Assembly (NCBI GenBank): GCA_044445965.1
Contig: JBIOEJ010000037.1
Span: 1 to 44,085 of the forward strand
DNA from: GAS188 sp044445965
GTDB taxonomy: Bacteria; Pseudomonadota; Alphaproteobacteria; Rhizobiales; Beijerinckiaceae
Reading direction: 5' to 3'
DNA length: 44,085 nt
The position numbers were made by a program, and so were the translations under genes. Within the stretch, counting starts at the first letter, position 1. Each line of letters opens with the position of its first letter. The notes under the pieces are model-generated. The model was not told where the DNA came from and did not search any database. It worked only from the letters and a program-made list of their open reading frames with translations. Shown here one piece after another: positions 23,578-31,340 of this stretch.

Positions 23578-25073
23578 CGCGCAAGCTTCATGTCGAAGAC
23601 CGGCATCCGCGCGTCCGGCCGCCCAGCGAAGCTCAACTCATTGCGCGCCGCGTAGAGGGAATCCTCCTGATAGAGCGTCAGCAGCGGGACATCGGCCGCG
23701 ACCTCGTCCTGGATGCGGTAAAGCAGCTCGGCCCGCTTTACGGGATCGACGACCTTGCGGCTCTCGTCGAGCAAGGCGTCGAGCGCGGGGATGGATACCG
23801 TCGAATAGGGTTCGCCCGATCTCAGGATCGCGAAGAGCGCGGCATCCGCGTCGAGCGTCTGCGTCGACCCCCAGGCCAACATGTAGATCGGCGCCTGTTT
23901 GCCGGCAGGAACCTGCTGCGTATAGACGGACCATTCCGGGACTTCGAGCTCGGCCTTCACGCCGATGGCGGCGAATTGCTGGGTGATCGCCTGGCCGACT
24001 TCGGCGCTCGAGATGTAGCGTCGTGGAACCTGCATCTTGATCGAGAAGCCGTCGGGATATCCGGCCTCGGCGAGCAGCGCTTTCGCTTTCTTGGGATCGT
24101 AGGGTGCGGGTTCGATGGCCTTGTATCCGAAGTCGGCGGGGCTCGCCTGGCTGCCGGTGACGGTCGCCAGCCCCTTGAGTATCTGTCCGACGATGGACTT
24201 GCGGTCGATGGCGGCGGACAGGGCCTGCCTGACGCGGAGATCGGATAGCGGCTTTTCCGTCATCTTGAGGCCGAGATAGATGGTCAATCCGCCGTGGCGG
24301 ACTTGCTCCACCCTCAATTCCGGGTTGGCTTTGATCAGGCCCATGAGATCGGGAGGCACACCTTCGACGAGTTGCACCTCGCCAGAGACGAGAGCCGCGA
24401 TGCGTGCGGTCGCTTCCGGAATGGGACGCCACACCACCTGCTCGATCGCCGGCTTGCCGCGCCAATAATCCGGGTTCGCGACCATCACGACCCGGTCGTC
24501 CTGCACGAACTCGGTGACCTTGTAAGGACCCGTCCCCACGGGCTTGCGGGCAAACAGGTCCTTGCCGACCTCGGCGATGTATTTCGGCGGAACGATATAG
24601 GCCGGATAACGGCTCATGCGCGTCGGCAGGAGTGGATCGGGCCCGTTTGTTCGCACGCGAACCGTCAATTCGTCCAGCACATCGACGCCCGCGATCGACC
24701 GCACATAGGAAATGGTCGGCGACTTGGCGTTGGGATCGATGATCCGATCGAATGTGAATTTCACAGAGGCGGCGCCGAAGGGCTCACCGTTGTGAAACTT
24801 GATGCCGGGCCGAAGCTTGAACTCCCAGCTCGTGTCGTCGACGGCGCGCCAGGACAGAGCGAGACCCGGAACGAGCTTCATATCCTTGTCGCGCATCACC
24901 AGCGTGTCGAACACGTTGTCGACCAAGGTCGCAGGCTCCCTCAGGAAGCCGGGATCCATCGCGGAGGGCGCGGCCGCCCGCGCGATGACGAGCTCATCCG
25001 GCGCGGCAGCGGCCGGGAAGGCCGCGCTCATCAGAAGCCCAAACCCCAGCAATCCGACATGCCAGCTTTTCAT
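23574..25073 (-). CDS. Periplasmic solute-binding protein, SBP_bac_5 (dipeptide/opine type)
   Basis: 499 residues from ATG 25073, with a signal peptide (about 1-24, MKSWHVGLLGFGLLMSAAFPAAA). Family 5 features are LALSWRAVDDTSWEFKLRPGIKFHNGEPF, VGTGPYKVTEF and LRVRQALSAAIDRKSIV. It captures the substrate for the two permeases downstream. The first gene of the operon, it faces the GntR gene across a 149-bp control region. Family 5 proteins bind peptides, nickel chelates, opines and many others, so the ligand is open. Confidence 0.92.
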   Translation of the reverse strand: MKSWHVGLLGFGLLMSAAFPAAAAPDELVIARAAAPSAMDPGFLREPATLVDNVFDTLVMRDKDMKLVPGLALSWRAVDDTSWEFKLRPGIKFHNGEPFGAASVKFTFDRIIDPNAKSPTISYVRSIAGVDVLDELTVRVRTNGPDPLLPTRMSRYPAYIVPPKYIAEVGKDLFARKPVGTGPYKVTEFVQDDRVVMVANPDYWRGKPAIEQVVWRPIPEATARIAALVSGEVQLVEGVPPDLMGLIKANPELRVEQVRHGGLTIYLGLKMTEKPLSDLRVRQALSAAIDRKSIVGQILKGLATVTGSQASPADFGYKAIEPAPYDPKKAKALLAEAGYPDGFSIKMQVPRRYISSAEVGQAITQQFAAIGVKAELEVPEWSVYTQQVPAGKQAPIYMLAWGSTQTLDADAALFAILRSGEPYSTVSIPALDALLDESRKVVDPVKRAELLYRIQDEVAADVPLLTLYQEDSLYAARNELSFAGRPDARMPVFDMKLAR

Positions 25074-25121
25074 GGCTGTTTTCCCGCTCTCGAACGAACC
25101 AGACCGCGACAACGATCGCGC

Positions 25122-25149
25122 GCCTCTATATGCTATATTCTGTAGAAGA
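25122..25149. promoter_or_regulatory. AT-rich operator/promoter candidate between transport operon and gntR
   Basis: An AT-rich patch in a GC-rich gap with three near repeats of seven bases, CTATATG, CTATATT and CTGTAGA, placed head to tail. It lies about 50 bp upstream of the binding-protein gene and about 75 bp upstream of gntR. A -10 element for the minus strand and a GntR site are both plausible; neither is certain. Confidence 0.35.
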
Positions 25150-25222
25150 CAGCGCAAGTGCTTTTTTGCGCTGGAATGCGGAGCCTGATCCTGTGGGCAG
25201 GCGCGAGCGGTGGGAGGATAGG

Positions 25223-25936
25223 GTGAGCATGGATTTGCCGATGGCGCCGAAGGGCGGTCTGACGGGCCATGTGGAGCGGGCGCTGAAGCAGGCTCTCATG
25301 GAGGGCAGTCTCAAGCCCGGAGAGCGGCTCGTGGCGCGCGATCTCGCGGAACGCTTGGGCACGAGCCAGACGCCTGTCCGCGAAGCGCTGTTGAAGCTGG
25401 TCGCCAGCGGCGCGCTCGAAGCGATGCCGGCGCAATCCTTCCAAGTCGCGGCTCCGTCGGTGGCGCGCTATCGCGAGATCACGGATATCCGGCGCGTCGT
25501 CGAGGCCTTGGCCGTCGAACGGGCCTGCGCCCGCATTTCGAACGATGACATCGCGAAGCTGCAGGTCATCAACCGACGCTACAAGGATGCGCGCGCCAGG
25601 AACGCGGTGCATGAGGCGCTCCACGAAAACAAGGAATTCAGGCTGATGCTCTACGCGAGGGCCGACATGCCGACCCTCCATGCCGTCATCGAGTCCTTGT
25701 GGCTGAAGATCGGGCCGAGCCTCAATTTTCTGTTTCCGGTCGACCGGGAACGGCTGGCCGATCCGCATAATCACGACTTGCTGCTGGACGCGCTCGCGCG
25801 CCGAGATGCGAAAAGGGCTGTGAAGCTGATCCAGAAAGCGATCGATGAAGGCGCCGAGATCGTGCTGAAACGGCTCGGCGAGATCGAGCAGCCGCAAGCA
25901 TCGCCGCAGAAGCTTCGATCAACGCTCGACGGGTGA
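25223..25936 (+). CDS. GntR-family regulator (FCD-type)
   Basis: 237 residues from GTG 25223, which has GGGAGG 5 nt upstream; ATG 25229 is the alternative. N-terminal winged helix (GERLVARDLAERLGTSQTPVREALLKLVASGALE) and a helical FCD ligand-binding domain with metal-type residues (ENKEFRLMLYARA, DPHNHDLLLDALARRD). FCD regulators respond to small organic acids or amino-acid derivatives. It is divergent from the ABC/M20/PLP operon and is the likely repressor of it. Confidence 0.92.
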   Translation: MSMDLPMAPKGGLTGHVERALKQALMEGSLKPGERLVARDLAERLGTSQTPVREALLKLVASGALEAMPAQSFQVAAPSVARYREITDIRRVVEALAVERACARISNDDIAKLQVINRRYKDARARNAVHEALHENKEFRLMLYARADMPTLHAVIESLWLKIGPSLNFLFPVDRERLADPHNHDLLLDALARRDAKRAVKLIQKAIDEGAEIVLKRLGEIEQPQASPQKLRSTLDG

Positions 25937-25958
25937 TTTCAAGCCGCGATGCCGCGAC

Positions 25959-25999
25959 TGGAGCTATTCCCGGTCCGATTGAATCTGACCGGGGCTCCA
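25959..25999 (+). terminator. Hairpin after gntR
   Basis: Inverted repeat TGGAGC...CCGGTC / GACCGG...GCTCCA: inner arms at 25970-25975 and 25987-25992, outer arms at 25959-25964 and 25994-25999. It starts 22 bp after the gntR stop and is followed by TTTTCCTTTT a few bases later, which suits a rho-independent terminator. Confidence 0.5.
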
Positions 26000-26105
26000 G
26001 CCGATTTTCCTTTTGCCGGATTTTCTGCGGCGAACCGGAGGCCACTCCGCCGGAAAATGCTCTACGGAATCGGGGAAGGCTTCGAGGGCCGGCCGAAGAC
26101 TGGCC

Positions 26106-26717
26106 CTAATGCTCGCCTGGCAAGGTTTGCCGCGCTGATTCGGCCTCGCCTAGCGAGTCGAGGTGCCGCGCGCATTCGAGGAGTTCGTCGAGCACGCTCT
26201 GCAGCAAGCGCCGCTGATTCGAGGATAGCGCGGGAGGGGGTGGGGCTGCGGCCTGGTGGCCGACCGTGACGGCGTCGCTGCCCGACTTCGCGCTCGCCGC
26301 CGGCATCGTCTCGCCCGCAATGGCGCCTTCGTCCATCGCTTCGCGCTGGGGAACGTACTCGACGGAAATCTCTTCGTCGATCGGCGGGGACGCGACGTCG
26401 AGGTCGTCGATCCCCTCGATGTCGGCGGCAGCAAGCTCGTCGCCTGACGCTCCGCCCGCTTGCTGCACGACGCCGAGGCCCTGGACCGCAAGGATGCGCT
26501 GCACGCCCTTGATCGTATAGCCCTCGCCATAGAGGAGCCGGCGAATCCCACGCAAGAGAAGCACATCCCCTGGGCGGTAATAGCGCCGCCCTCCGGAGCG
26601 CTTCATCGGCTTGATCTGCGGAAAACGTGTCTCCCAGAAGCGCAGCACATGCTGGGGGATGTCGAGTTCGTCGGCGACCTCGCTGATCGTACGATAGGCG
26701 CCGATTGCCTTGTCCAT
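26106..26717 (-). CDS. MerR-family regulator
   Basis: 203 residues from ATG 26717, 5 bp after the ihfA stop. The N-terminal MerR helix-turn-helix is clear (YRTISEVADELDIPQHVLRFWETRF, KRSGGRRYYRPGDVLLLRGIRRLLYGEGYTIKGV). The rest is an acidic, Ala/Pro-rich linker and a short helical tail (LQSVLDELLECARHLDSL) with no metal-binding cysteines, so it is not a metal sensor of the classic type. MerR genes right after ihfA are common in Alphaproteobacteria; their targets are not well known. Confidence 0.9.
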   Translation of the reverse strand: MDKAIGAYRTISEVADELDIPQHVLRFWETRFPQIKPMKRSGGRRYYRPGDVLLLRGIRRLLYGEGYTIKGVQRILAVQGLGVVQQAGGASGDELAAADIEGIDDLDVASPPIDEEISVEYVPQREAMDEGAIAGETMPAASAKSGSDAVTVGHQAAAPPPPALSSNQRRLLQSVLDELLECARHLDSLGEAESARQTLPGEH

Positions 26718-26722
26718 CCTGA

Positions 26723-27031
26723 TCAATCGCCTTTGCCGTCAGCCTTGCGGTTGATACGCGCCCGCAGAATATTGGACGGCTTGAAGACCAAGACGCGCCG
26801 CGGCTCGATCGGCACCTCGACGCCGGTCTTCGGATTGCGCCCGATACGCCGCCCCTTCGAACGCACCAGAAACGAGCCGAACGAGGACAGCTTGACCTTT
26901 TCGCCCCTGGCAATGCGGTCCGACATCTCCTGCAGCACGAACTCGACGATCGAGGCGCATTCGGTCCGCGATAAGCCGAGCTTCCGGTAGACCGCCTCGG
27001 TGAGGTCCGCCCTGGTGCAGGTGTCGCCCAT
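26723..27031 (-). CDS. ihfA: Integration host factor alpha subunit
   Basis: 102 residues. HU/IHF fold with the DNA-bending arm GRRIGRNPKTGVEVPIEPRRVLVFKPS and N-terminal TRADLTEAVYRKLGLSRTECASIVE. Length and sequence fit IhfA, which with IhfB bends DNA for transcription, replication and recombination. It lies between fabH and the merR gene, an order typical for the class. A promoter candidate is seen about 120 bp upstream. Confidence 0.94.
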   Translation of the reverse strand: MGDTCTRADLTEAVYRKLGLSRTECASIVEFVLQEMSDRIARGEKVKLSSFGSFLVRSKGRRIGRNPKTGVEVPIEPRRVLVFKPSNILRARINRKADGKGD

Positions 27032-27151
27032 TGCATCTTCCTCATTCCCGAGCCCAAGCCGCGTATCCGGCTATTGACGGCCCGCACACACTCCGACCCC
27101 TTTTGCGCAGCGCCGGCCGATCACGCAACCATGGCCGTCGGATGGATTCCG

Positions 27152-27181
27152 ATACTAGATATCTTGCCTTCGTCCAGGCAA
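27152..27181 (-). promoter_or_regulatory. Promoter candidate for ihfA-merR
   Basis: On the minus strand TTGCCT (27176-27181) and TAGTAT (27152-27157) are separated by 18 bp, close to a housekeeping -35/-10 pair. It lies in the 205-bp gap between fabH and ihfA, about 120 bp upstream of the ihfA start. Confidence 0.35.
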
Positions 27182-27236
27182 CCGAATTCGATCTCTGAAT
27201 GATAGGCTACCTCAGGTCGTCGAAGTGCGGAAGGGA

Positions 27237-28214
27237 TCACCAACGGATCAAGGCCGACCCCCAGGTGAAGCCACCGCCCATCGCCTCGAGGAGCACGAGG
27301 TGGCCTTGCTTGATGCGGCCGTCGCGTACCGCCGTGTCGAGCGCGAGAGGGATGGAGGCAGCGGAAGTGTTGCCATGCTGCTGCACCGTTACGATGACCT
27401 TGTCGCGGGAAATTCCGAGCTTGTCGGCGCTGGCGTCGATGATCCGGCGATTGGCTTGATGGGGCACGAACCAGTCGATGTCGGAGGCGGTAATGCGGGC
27501 AGCCGCGAAAGCATCCTTGATGACGTCGGTGATCATGCCGACCGCATGACGGAACACCTCTTTCCCCTCCATGCGCAAATGGCCAACCGTCTTCGTCGAA
27601 GAGGGCCCGCCATCGACATAGAGCTTCGATTTATGGCGCCCGTCCGAGCGCAGATGCGTGGTGATCACCCCGCGCTCGGCCACCACGCCGAGGTTCTCGC
27701 GCGCCTCGAGAACCACGGCGCCGGCGCCGTCGCCGAAAAGGACGCAAGTCGCGCGATCCTTCCAATCGAGGATGCGCGAGAAGGTCTCGGAGCCGATCAC
27801 CAAGGCTCGCTTATGCGAGCCCGAGGTGAGGAACTTGTCCGCCGTCGCGATGGCGAAAATGAAGCCGGAACACACGGCCTGGAGATCGAAAGCCACGCCA
27901 TGCGTAATGCCGAGCGCTGCCTGGATCTCGGTCGCCGTAGCAGGGAAGGTATGATCGGGCGTCGAGGTCGCAAGGATGATCAGGTCGATGTCCGCGGCGT
28001 CGAGCCTCGCATCCGCCAACGCCGCCTTGGCCGCGGCAAGGCCGAGCGTGCCGGTCGTCTCGTCATCGGCTGCGATATGGCGCTCCTTGATGCCCGTGCG
28101 CTGGACGATCCATTCATCCGATGTATCGACCATCCTCGACAGATCTTCGTTGGTCATGACACGACGCGGCAAGGACGCACCAACGCCCACGATCACCGAT
28201 CTCGATATATTCAC
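27237..28214 (-). CDS. fabH: 3-oxoacyl-ACP synthase III FabH
   Basis: 325 residues from GTG 28214. Thiolase fold with the Cys-His-Asn triad: Cys115 (DLQAVCSGF), His in WFVPHQANRRI and Asn in QHGNTSAASIPLAL. It condenses acetyl-CoA with malonyl-ACP to start fatty acid synthesis. The start overlaps the plsX stop (GTGA), so the two lipid genes are coupled. The C-terminal GGGFTWGSALIRW is typical. Confidence 0.96.
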   Translation of the reverse strand: MNISRSVIVGVGASLPRRVMTNEDLSRMVDTSDEWIVQRTGIKERHIAADDETTGTLGLAAAKAALADARLDAADIDLIILATSTPDHTFPATATEIQAALGITHGVAFDLQAVCSGFIFAIATADKFLTSGSHKRALVIGSETFSRILDWKDRATCVLFGDGAGAVVLEARENLGVVAERGVITTHLRSDGRHKSKLYVDGGPSSTKTVGHLRMEGKEVFRHAVGMITDVIKDAFAAARITASDIDWFVPHQANRRIIDASADKLGISRDKVIVTVQQHGNTSAASIPLALDTAVRDGRIKQGHLVLLEAMGGGFTWGSALIRW

Positions 28215-29305
28215 GCAGTCTTGTCCTCGGCGAGCGGAGTGGAGGGGCGCGGAGCGGCGGCCTCGGAAGCCGCTCGGGCGGAAACGAGCTCAGGGGAGCT
28301 TAGGCTTGCCTGAATCACGTCGACGAGATTGTAGCGCGCCATGTCATAGGCGAGTTCGACGGCGCTCGCAAAACCCAGCCCATCCGTGCCTCCATGGCTC
28401 TTGATGACCACCCCGTTGAGCCCGAGGAACACCCCGCCATTGACCTTGCGAGGGTCCATCTTGTCGCGCAGCGCGCCGAAGGCGTGGCGGGCGAACAGAT
28501 AACCGATGCGGGCCATCAGCGTGCGGTTCATGGCGCTGCGCAGATAGGAGGCAATCTGCTTTGCCGTACCCTCAGCCGTCTTCAACGCGATATTGCCGGA
28601 GAAGCCTTCCGTCACCACCACGTCCACCGAACCCAGGCCGACATCGTCGCCTTCGACGAAGCCCACATAGTCGAGATCGGCGAGGTCGGCCTCGCGCAAC
28701 ATGCGCCCTGCTTGGCGGATGGGCTCGAGCCCCTTGATCTCCTCGACGCCGACATTGAGGAGTCCGACGAGCGGCTTGTCCACGTCGAATACGATGCGCG
28801 CCATGGCGGCGCCCATCACCGCGAGATCGGTGAGGTGCTTGGCGTCGGCGCCGATCGTCGCGCCCACATCGAGCACGATGCTCTCGCCGCGCGCATTCGG
28901 CCAGATGGCGGCGATCGCGGGGCGGTCGACGCCCGCCATGGGACGCAGGCAGAAGGTCGCCATCGCCATCAGCGCGCCGGTATTGCCGGCCGACACGGCG
29001 ACATCCGCCTCCTTCTTCTTGACCGCCTCGACCGCGAGCCACATCGACGATTTCCAGCGGCCGGCGCGCAAGGCCTGGCTCGGCTTGTCATCCATCTTCA
29101 CCGCGACATCGGTATGATGAAAGGTCGAGAAGTCCCTGACGCTCGGATAGCGATCGAGAAGCGGCGCAACCTCGCTCTCGCGCCCATAGAGCACGTAGCG
29201 GATGTCGGGGCGCCGCTCGCGCGCGATCGATGCCCCAGGTATCACCATCTCGGGGCCTTGGTCGCCCCCCATCAGGTCGAGCGCGATGCGAACGGTCTGC
29301 GGCAT
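28211..29305 (-). CDS. plsX: Phosphate acyltransferase PlsX
   Basis: 364 residues. IALDLMGGDQGPEMVIPG at the N-terminus, SAGNTGALMAMA, VLDVGATIGADAKHL and VTEGFSGNIALKTAEG are the family blocks. PlsX makes acyl-phosphate from acyl-ACP for the PlsY step of phospholipid synthesis. It overlaps fabH downstream. The gap to the DUF177 gene upstream is 224 bp and holds an AT-rich stretch; the rpmF gene often found there is absent. Confidence 0.96.
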   Translation of the reverse strand: MPQTVRIALDLMGGDQGPEMVIPGASIARERRPDIRYVLYGRESEVAPLLDRYPSVRDFSTFHHTDVAVKMDDKPSQALRAGRWKSSMWLAVEAVKKKEADVAVSAGNTGALMAMATFCLRPMAGVDRPAIAAIWPNARGESIVLDVGATIGADAKHLTDLAVMGAAMARIVFDVDKPLVGLLNVGVEEIKGLEPIRQAGRMLREADLADLDYVGFVEGDDVGLGSVDVVVTEGFSGNIALKTAEGTAKQIASYLRSAMNRTLMARIGYLFARHAFGALRDKMDPRKVNGGVFLGLNGVVIKSHGGTDGLGFASAVELAYDMARYNLVDVIQASLSSPELVSARAASEAAAPRPSTPLAEDKTA

Positions 29306-29400
29306 GGCCTCGTGTTTTCAAGCCTTCGCGCCGCCTCTGCGCCGCAGAGCGCGACAATAGCCTTTTGCGTCAAGCGCGCAATGGCGTGACGGCAACACTG

Positions 29401-29460
29401 CAGACATTCATATCAACATATTGAAGTAGTTGCATATTTTGCCTTAGCTCAAGTCTTTGA
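29401..29460 (-). promoter_or_regulatory. AT-rich island upstream of plsX
   Basis: Only 20 of 60 bases are G or C, against a strongly GC-rich background. It lies 96-155 bp upstream of plsX and likely carries the promoter of plsX-fabH, but no good -35/-10 pair could be chosen. Confidence 0.3.
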
Positions 29461-29529
29461 ATGAGCCCTTCCAAATCAAATGCGCGAAATTCGATGGCCA
29501 CACCGCGGATCGAGCCCGGCGACCTGGCA

Positions 29530-30075
29530 TCATTTCTTGCCGGTGGGCTTTCGCGTACGGCCGGCCAGCGCCGCGAAGGGCGATGGCGACTGCTCGGCCC
29601 CCTGCTTCGCGGCGGGGAGCTCGGCGCCCGGCTTGCGCGGGTAAGGATCGAGGCCGAGCGCCAGGAATTCCAGGGTGACGGCGCCGAGGTCGACCGTTCC
29701 GTCGAGAAGCGGCTCGGGAGGGTCCTCGTCCTCAGGCGAAATGCTGATCGCGCGGTCGCCGGAATGCGCCCCGCCGCCATCTTGCGGCCGCGCGAAGGCG
29801 AGATCGACAGGCTCGCGCAACTCGGCCTCGAAGGGTTCGAGGCTGACGACGCAGGTCTGGCGGACACGCGCGACCACCTCGCCCTTCACCCGCGCTCCCT
29901 TCGGGGTCGCCGCGACATGATAGGCGCCCGAAAGAGCTTCGATGGCCGGAAGCTTGAATTCGCGCGCGATCGCGACGCACTCCTCGGGGCTCGCCGTGAC
30001 GATGACGTCGAGGCCTATCCGCGGCAGATCGGCAACCAGGATCGGGCGCCTGAAGGGACAATTATCTCGCCTCAT
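29530..30075 (-). CDS. DUF177 (YceD) family protein
   Basis: 181 residues from ATG 30075, which overlaps the stop of the chaperone gene (ATGA). The family block RVRQTCVVSLEPFEAELREPVDLAF is clear; the C-terminus is acidic then basic (GRTRKPTGKK). YceD proteins are linked to 23S rRNA accumulation in plants and bacteria and are usually placed before rpmF or plsX. The frame upstream of ATG 30075 is antisense to the chaperone gene and not coding. Confidence 0.9.
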   Translation of the reverse strand: MRRDNCPFRRPILVADLPRIGLDVIVTASPEECVAIAREFKLPAIEALSGAYHVAATPKGARVKGEVVARVRQTCVVSLEPFEAELREPVDLAFARPQDGGGAHSGDRAISISPEDEDPPEPLLDGTVDLGAVTLEFLALGLDPYPRKPGAELPAAKQGAEQSPSPFAALAGRTRKPTGKK

Positions 30076-30599
30076 CGGAGCACTCCGGATTCGAGGCTGT
30101 CGAGACCTGAGGCGAGAATCGCCTCGAGATCGAGCCTCGCGAGGCGGCCCTCCACCATTTCGGCGTGAGCCGCGAGGCCCTCCGCATCCCCCTCCCCTCC
30201 ACCGAAGACATTGCGCCGCAAGGCTTCGACGAGCTGCGCGTGGTCGCGCGCAGCAAAGGCCGCGTGGTAAGCCGCGGCTCTGCCGTAAAAGGCCTTGGCC
30301 AATGCCTTCATCCGCTTGGGAACGCCCATATCGCCGATGCCGATCTCGCGCAGCCCCTGATCGAGGCGGCGAAAAGCAAGATCGGTGAGGTCTTGGGCCA
30401 GCTCGCCCGCGGGCGCTGGCAGGTCTGCGAGGCGGCGCAGCACCAGTGCCAGGTGGAGCGCCAGCAACTCGAAACGGCCTTCGAAGGTATCGGCGATGCC
30501 ATAATTCGCAAAAAAGACTTGCCTCCGCGACAGCGCCGCGATCGAATCGTAGAAGCGTTCGACCGGCGCGAGACGGTTGCGTCTCACAAATGGCCACAT
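30072..30599 (-). CDS. Ubiquinol-cytochrome c chaperone (CBP3 family)
   Basis: 175 residues from ATG 30599 (MWPFVRRNRLAPVERFYDSIAALSRR); ATG 30617 adds six residues. RFELLALHLALVLRRL, LTDLAFRRLDQGLREIGIGDMGVPKRMKALAKAFYGR is the conserved CBP3 core, which in mitochondria and Alphaproteobacteria helps cytochrome b or bc1 complex assembly. It overlaps DUF177 downstream and is divergent from the bamE-like gene. Confidence 0.92.
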   Translation of the reverse strand: MWPFVRRNRLAPVERFYDSIAALSRRQVFFANYGIADTFEGRFELLALHLALVLRRLADLPAPAGELAQDLTDLAFRRLDQGLREIGIGDMGVPKRMKALAKAFYGRAAAYHAAFAARDHAQLVEALRRNVFGGGEGDAEGLAAHAEMVEGRLARLDLEAILASGLDSLESGVLR

Positions 30600-30708
30600 T
30601 CTGACTACAAACCTCATCGGCAAGCTTGGCGCGCACGCCAAGCCTTGCGTTCGCATGAAGGGCGAGCTACCGCAACCTTCGCCCGCAAGGCACATGGGAG
30701 ATGATCAG

Positions 30709-31257
30709 GTGAAAGCAAGCAGGTCCCGGCCGCAAGTGCCGCCGGCGGACAAAGGCGCTGCGAATGCGCGCCTGCTCGTCGCCGCGCTGGCCTTGGTTCC
30801 GCTTGCGGCCTGCGCCGCGCTGCCCTCGGGTCTCCCTGCGCTGCCATCCCTCAACACCGGCGGCCCGATCTTCGCGGGCGGCCAGACGCTGACCCATGGC
30901 TATATCTTCGATGACAAGGTGCTCGACGAGATCAAGCCCGGAACGGATGTTCAGGCCGTGCTGCAGAAGCTCGGCCAGCCTTCCAATGTGTCGACCGTCG
31001 GCAATCAGACTTTCTACTACGCTTCGCAGACCACCTTTCAGCGCTTCCAGTTTCAACAACCCTCGATCATCGACCAGCGTGTGTTCGCGGTCTATTTCGA
31101 CAAGAACTTCAAGGTCGAGCGCCTGGCAAATTGGGGGCTGCAAGACGGAAAGATCTTCGATTTCATCAGCCGCACCACGCCTTCGAGCGGCATCGAACAG
31201 AGCTTCCTGAGACAGATCTTCAACGGCGCGACCAAGTTCAGCCCATTCCCGGTGTAG
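30709..31257 (+). CDS. bamE: BamE/SmpA/OmlA-family outer-membrane lipoprotein
   Basis: 182 residues from GTG 30709, chosen because GGAG lies 8 nt upstream; ATG 30694 would add five residues. A lipoprotein signal ends at Cys35 (VPLAAC). The BamE fold is seen in LDEIKPGTDVQAVLQKLGQPSNVSTVGNQTFYYASQ and in the later strand FAVYFDKNFKVERLANWGLQDGK. BamE is a part of the complex that inserts beta-barrels into the outer membrane. A strong hairpin follows. Confidence 0.88.
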   Translation: MKASRSRPQVPPADKGAANARLLVAALALVPLAACAALPSGLPALPSLNTGGPIFAGGQTLTHGYIFDDKVLDEIKPGTDVQAVLQKLGQPSNVSTVGNQTFYYASQTTFQRFQFQQPSIIDQRVFAVYFDKNFKVERLANWGLQDGKIFDFISRTTPSSGIEQSFLRQIFNGATKFSPFPV

Positions 31258-31282
31258 GGCGCCTTCGGCGCTGCTTACGCCC

Positions 31283-31308
31283 CCCGGTCCAACGGAATTT
31301 GGACCGGG
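31283..31308. terminator. Perfect hairpin between convergent bamE and hppA
   Basis: Arms CCCGGTCCAA (31283-31292) and TTGGACCGGG (31299-31308) are a perfect 10-bp repeat with a 6-nt loop. It sits 26 bp after the bamE stop and 33 bp beyond the hppA stop, so it could serve both convergent genes. There is no T-tract on the plus side. Confidence 0.6.
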
Positions 31309-31340
31309 ACCGTCGTGGCTATCTTGTATCCCCGATCGCC

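Noticed and set aside
26062..27087. A 341-residue minus-strand frame across ihfA and merR
   Set aside because: Arg/Ser-rich composition and full overlap with two clear genes in another frame; a shadow.
29306..29529. A small rpmF (ribosomal protein L32) gene between DUF177 and plsX
   Set aside because: Frames in the gap were inspected and none gives a basic, cysteine-containing L32-like protein.
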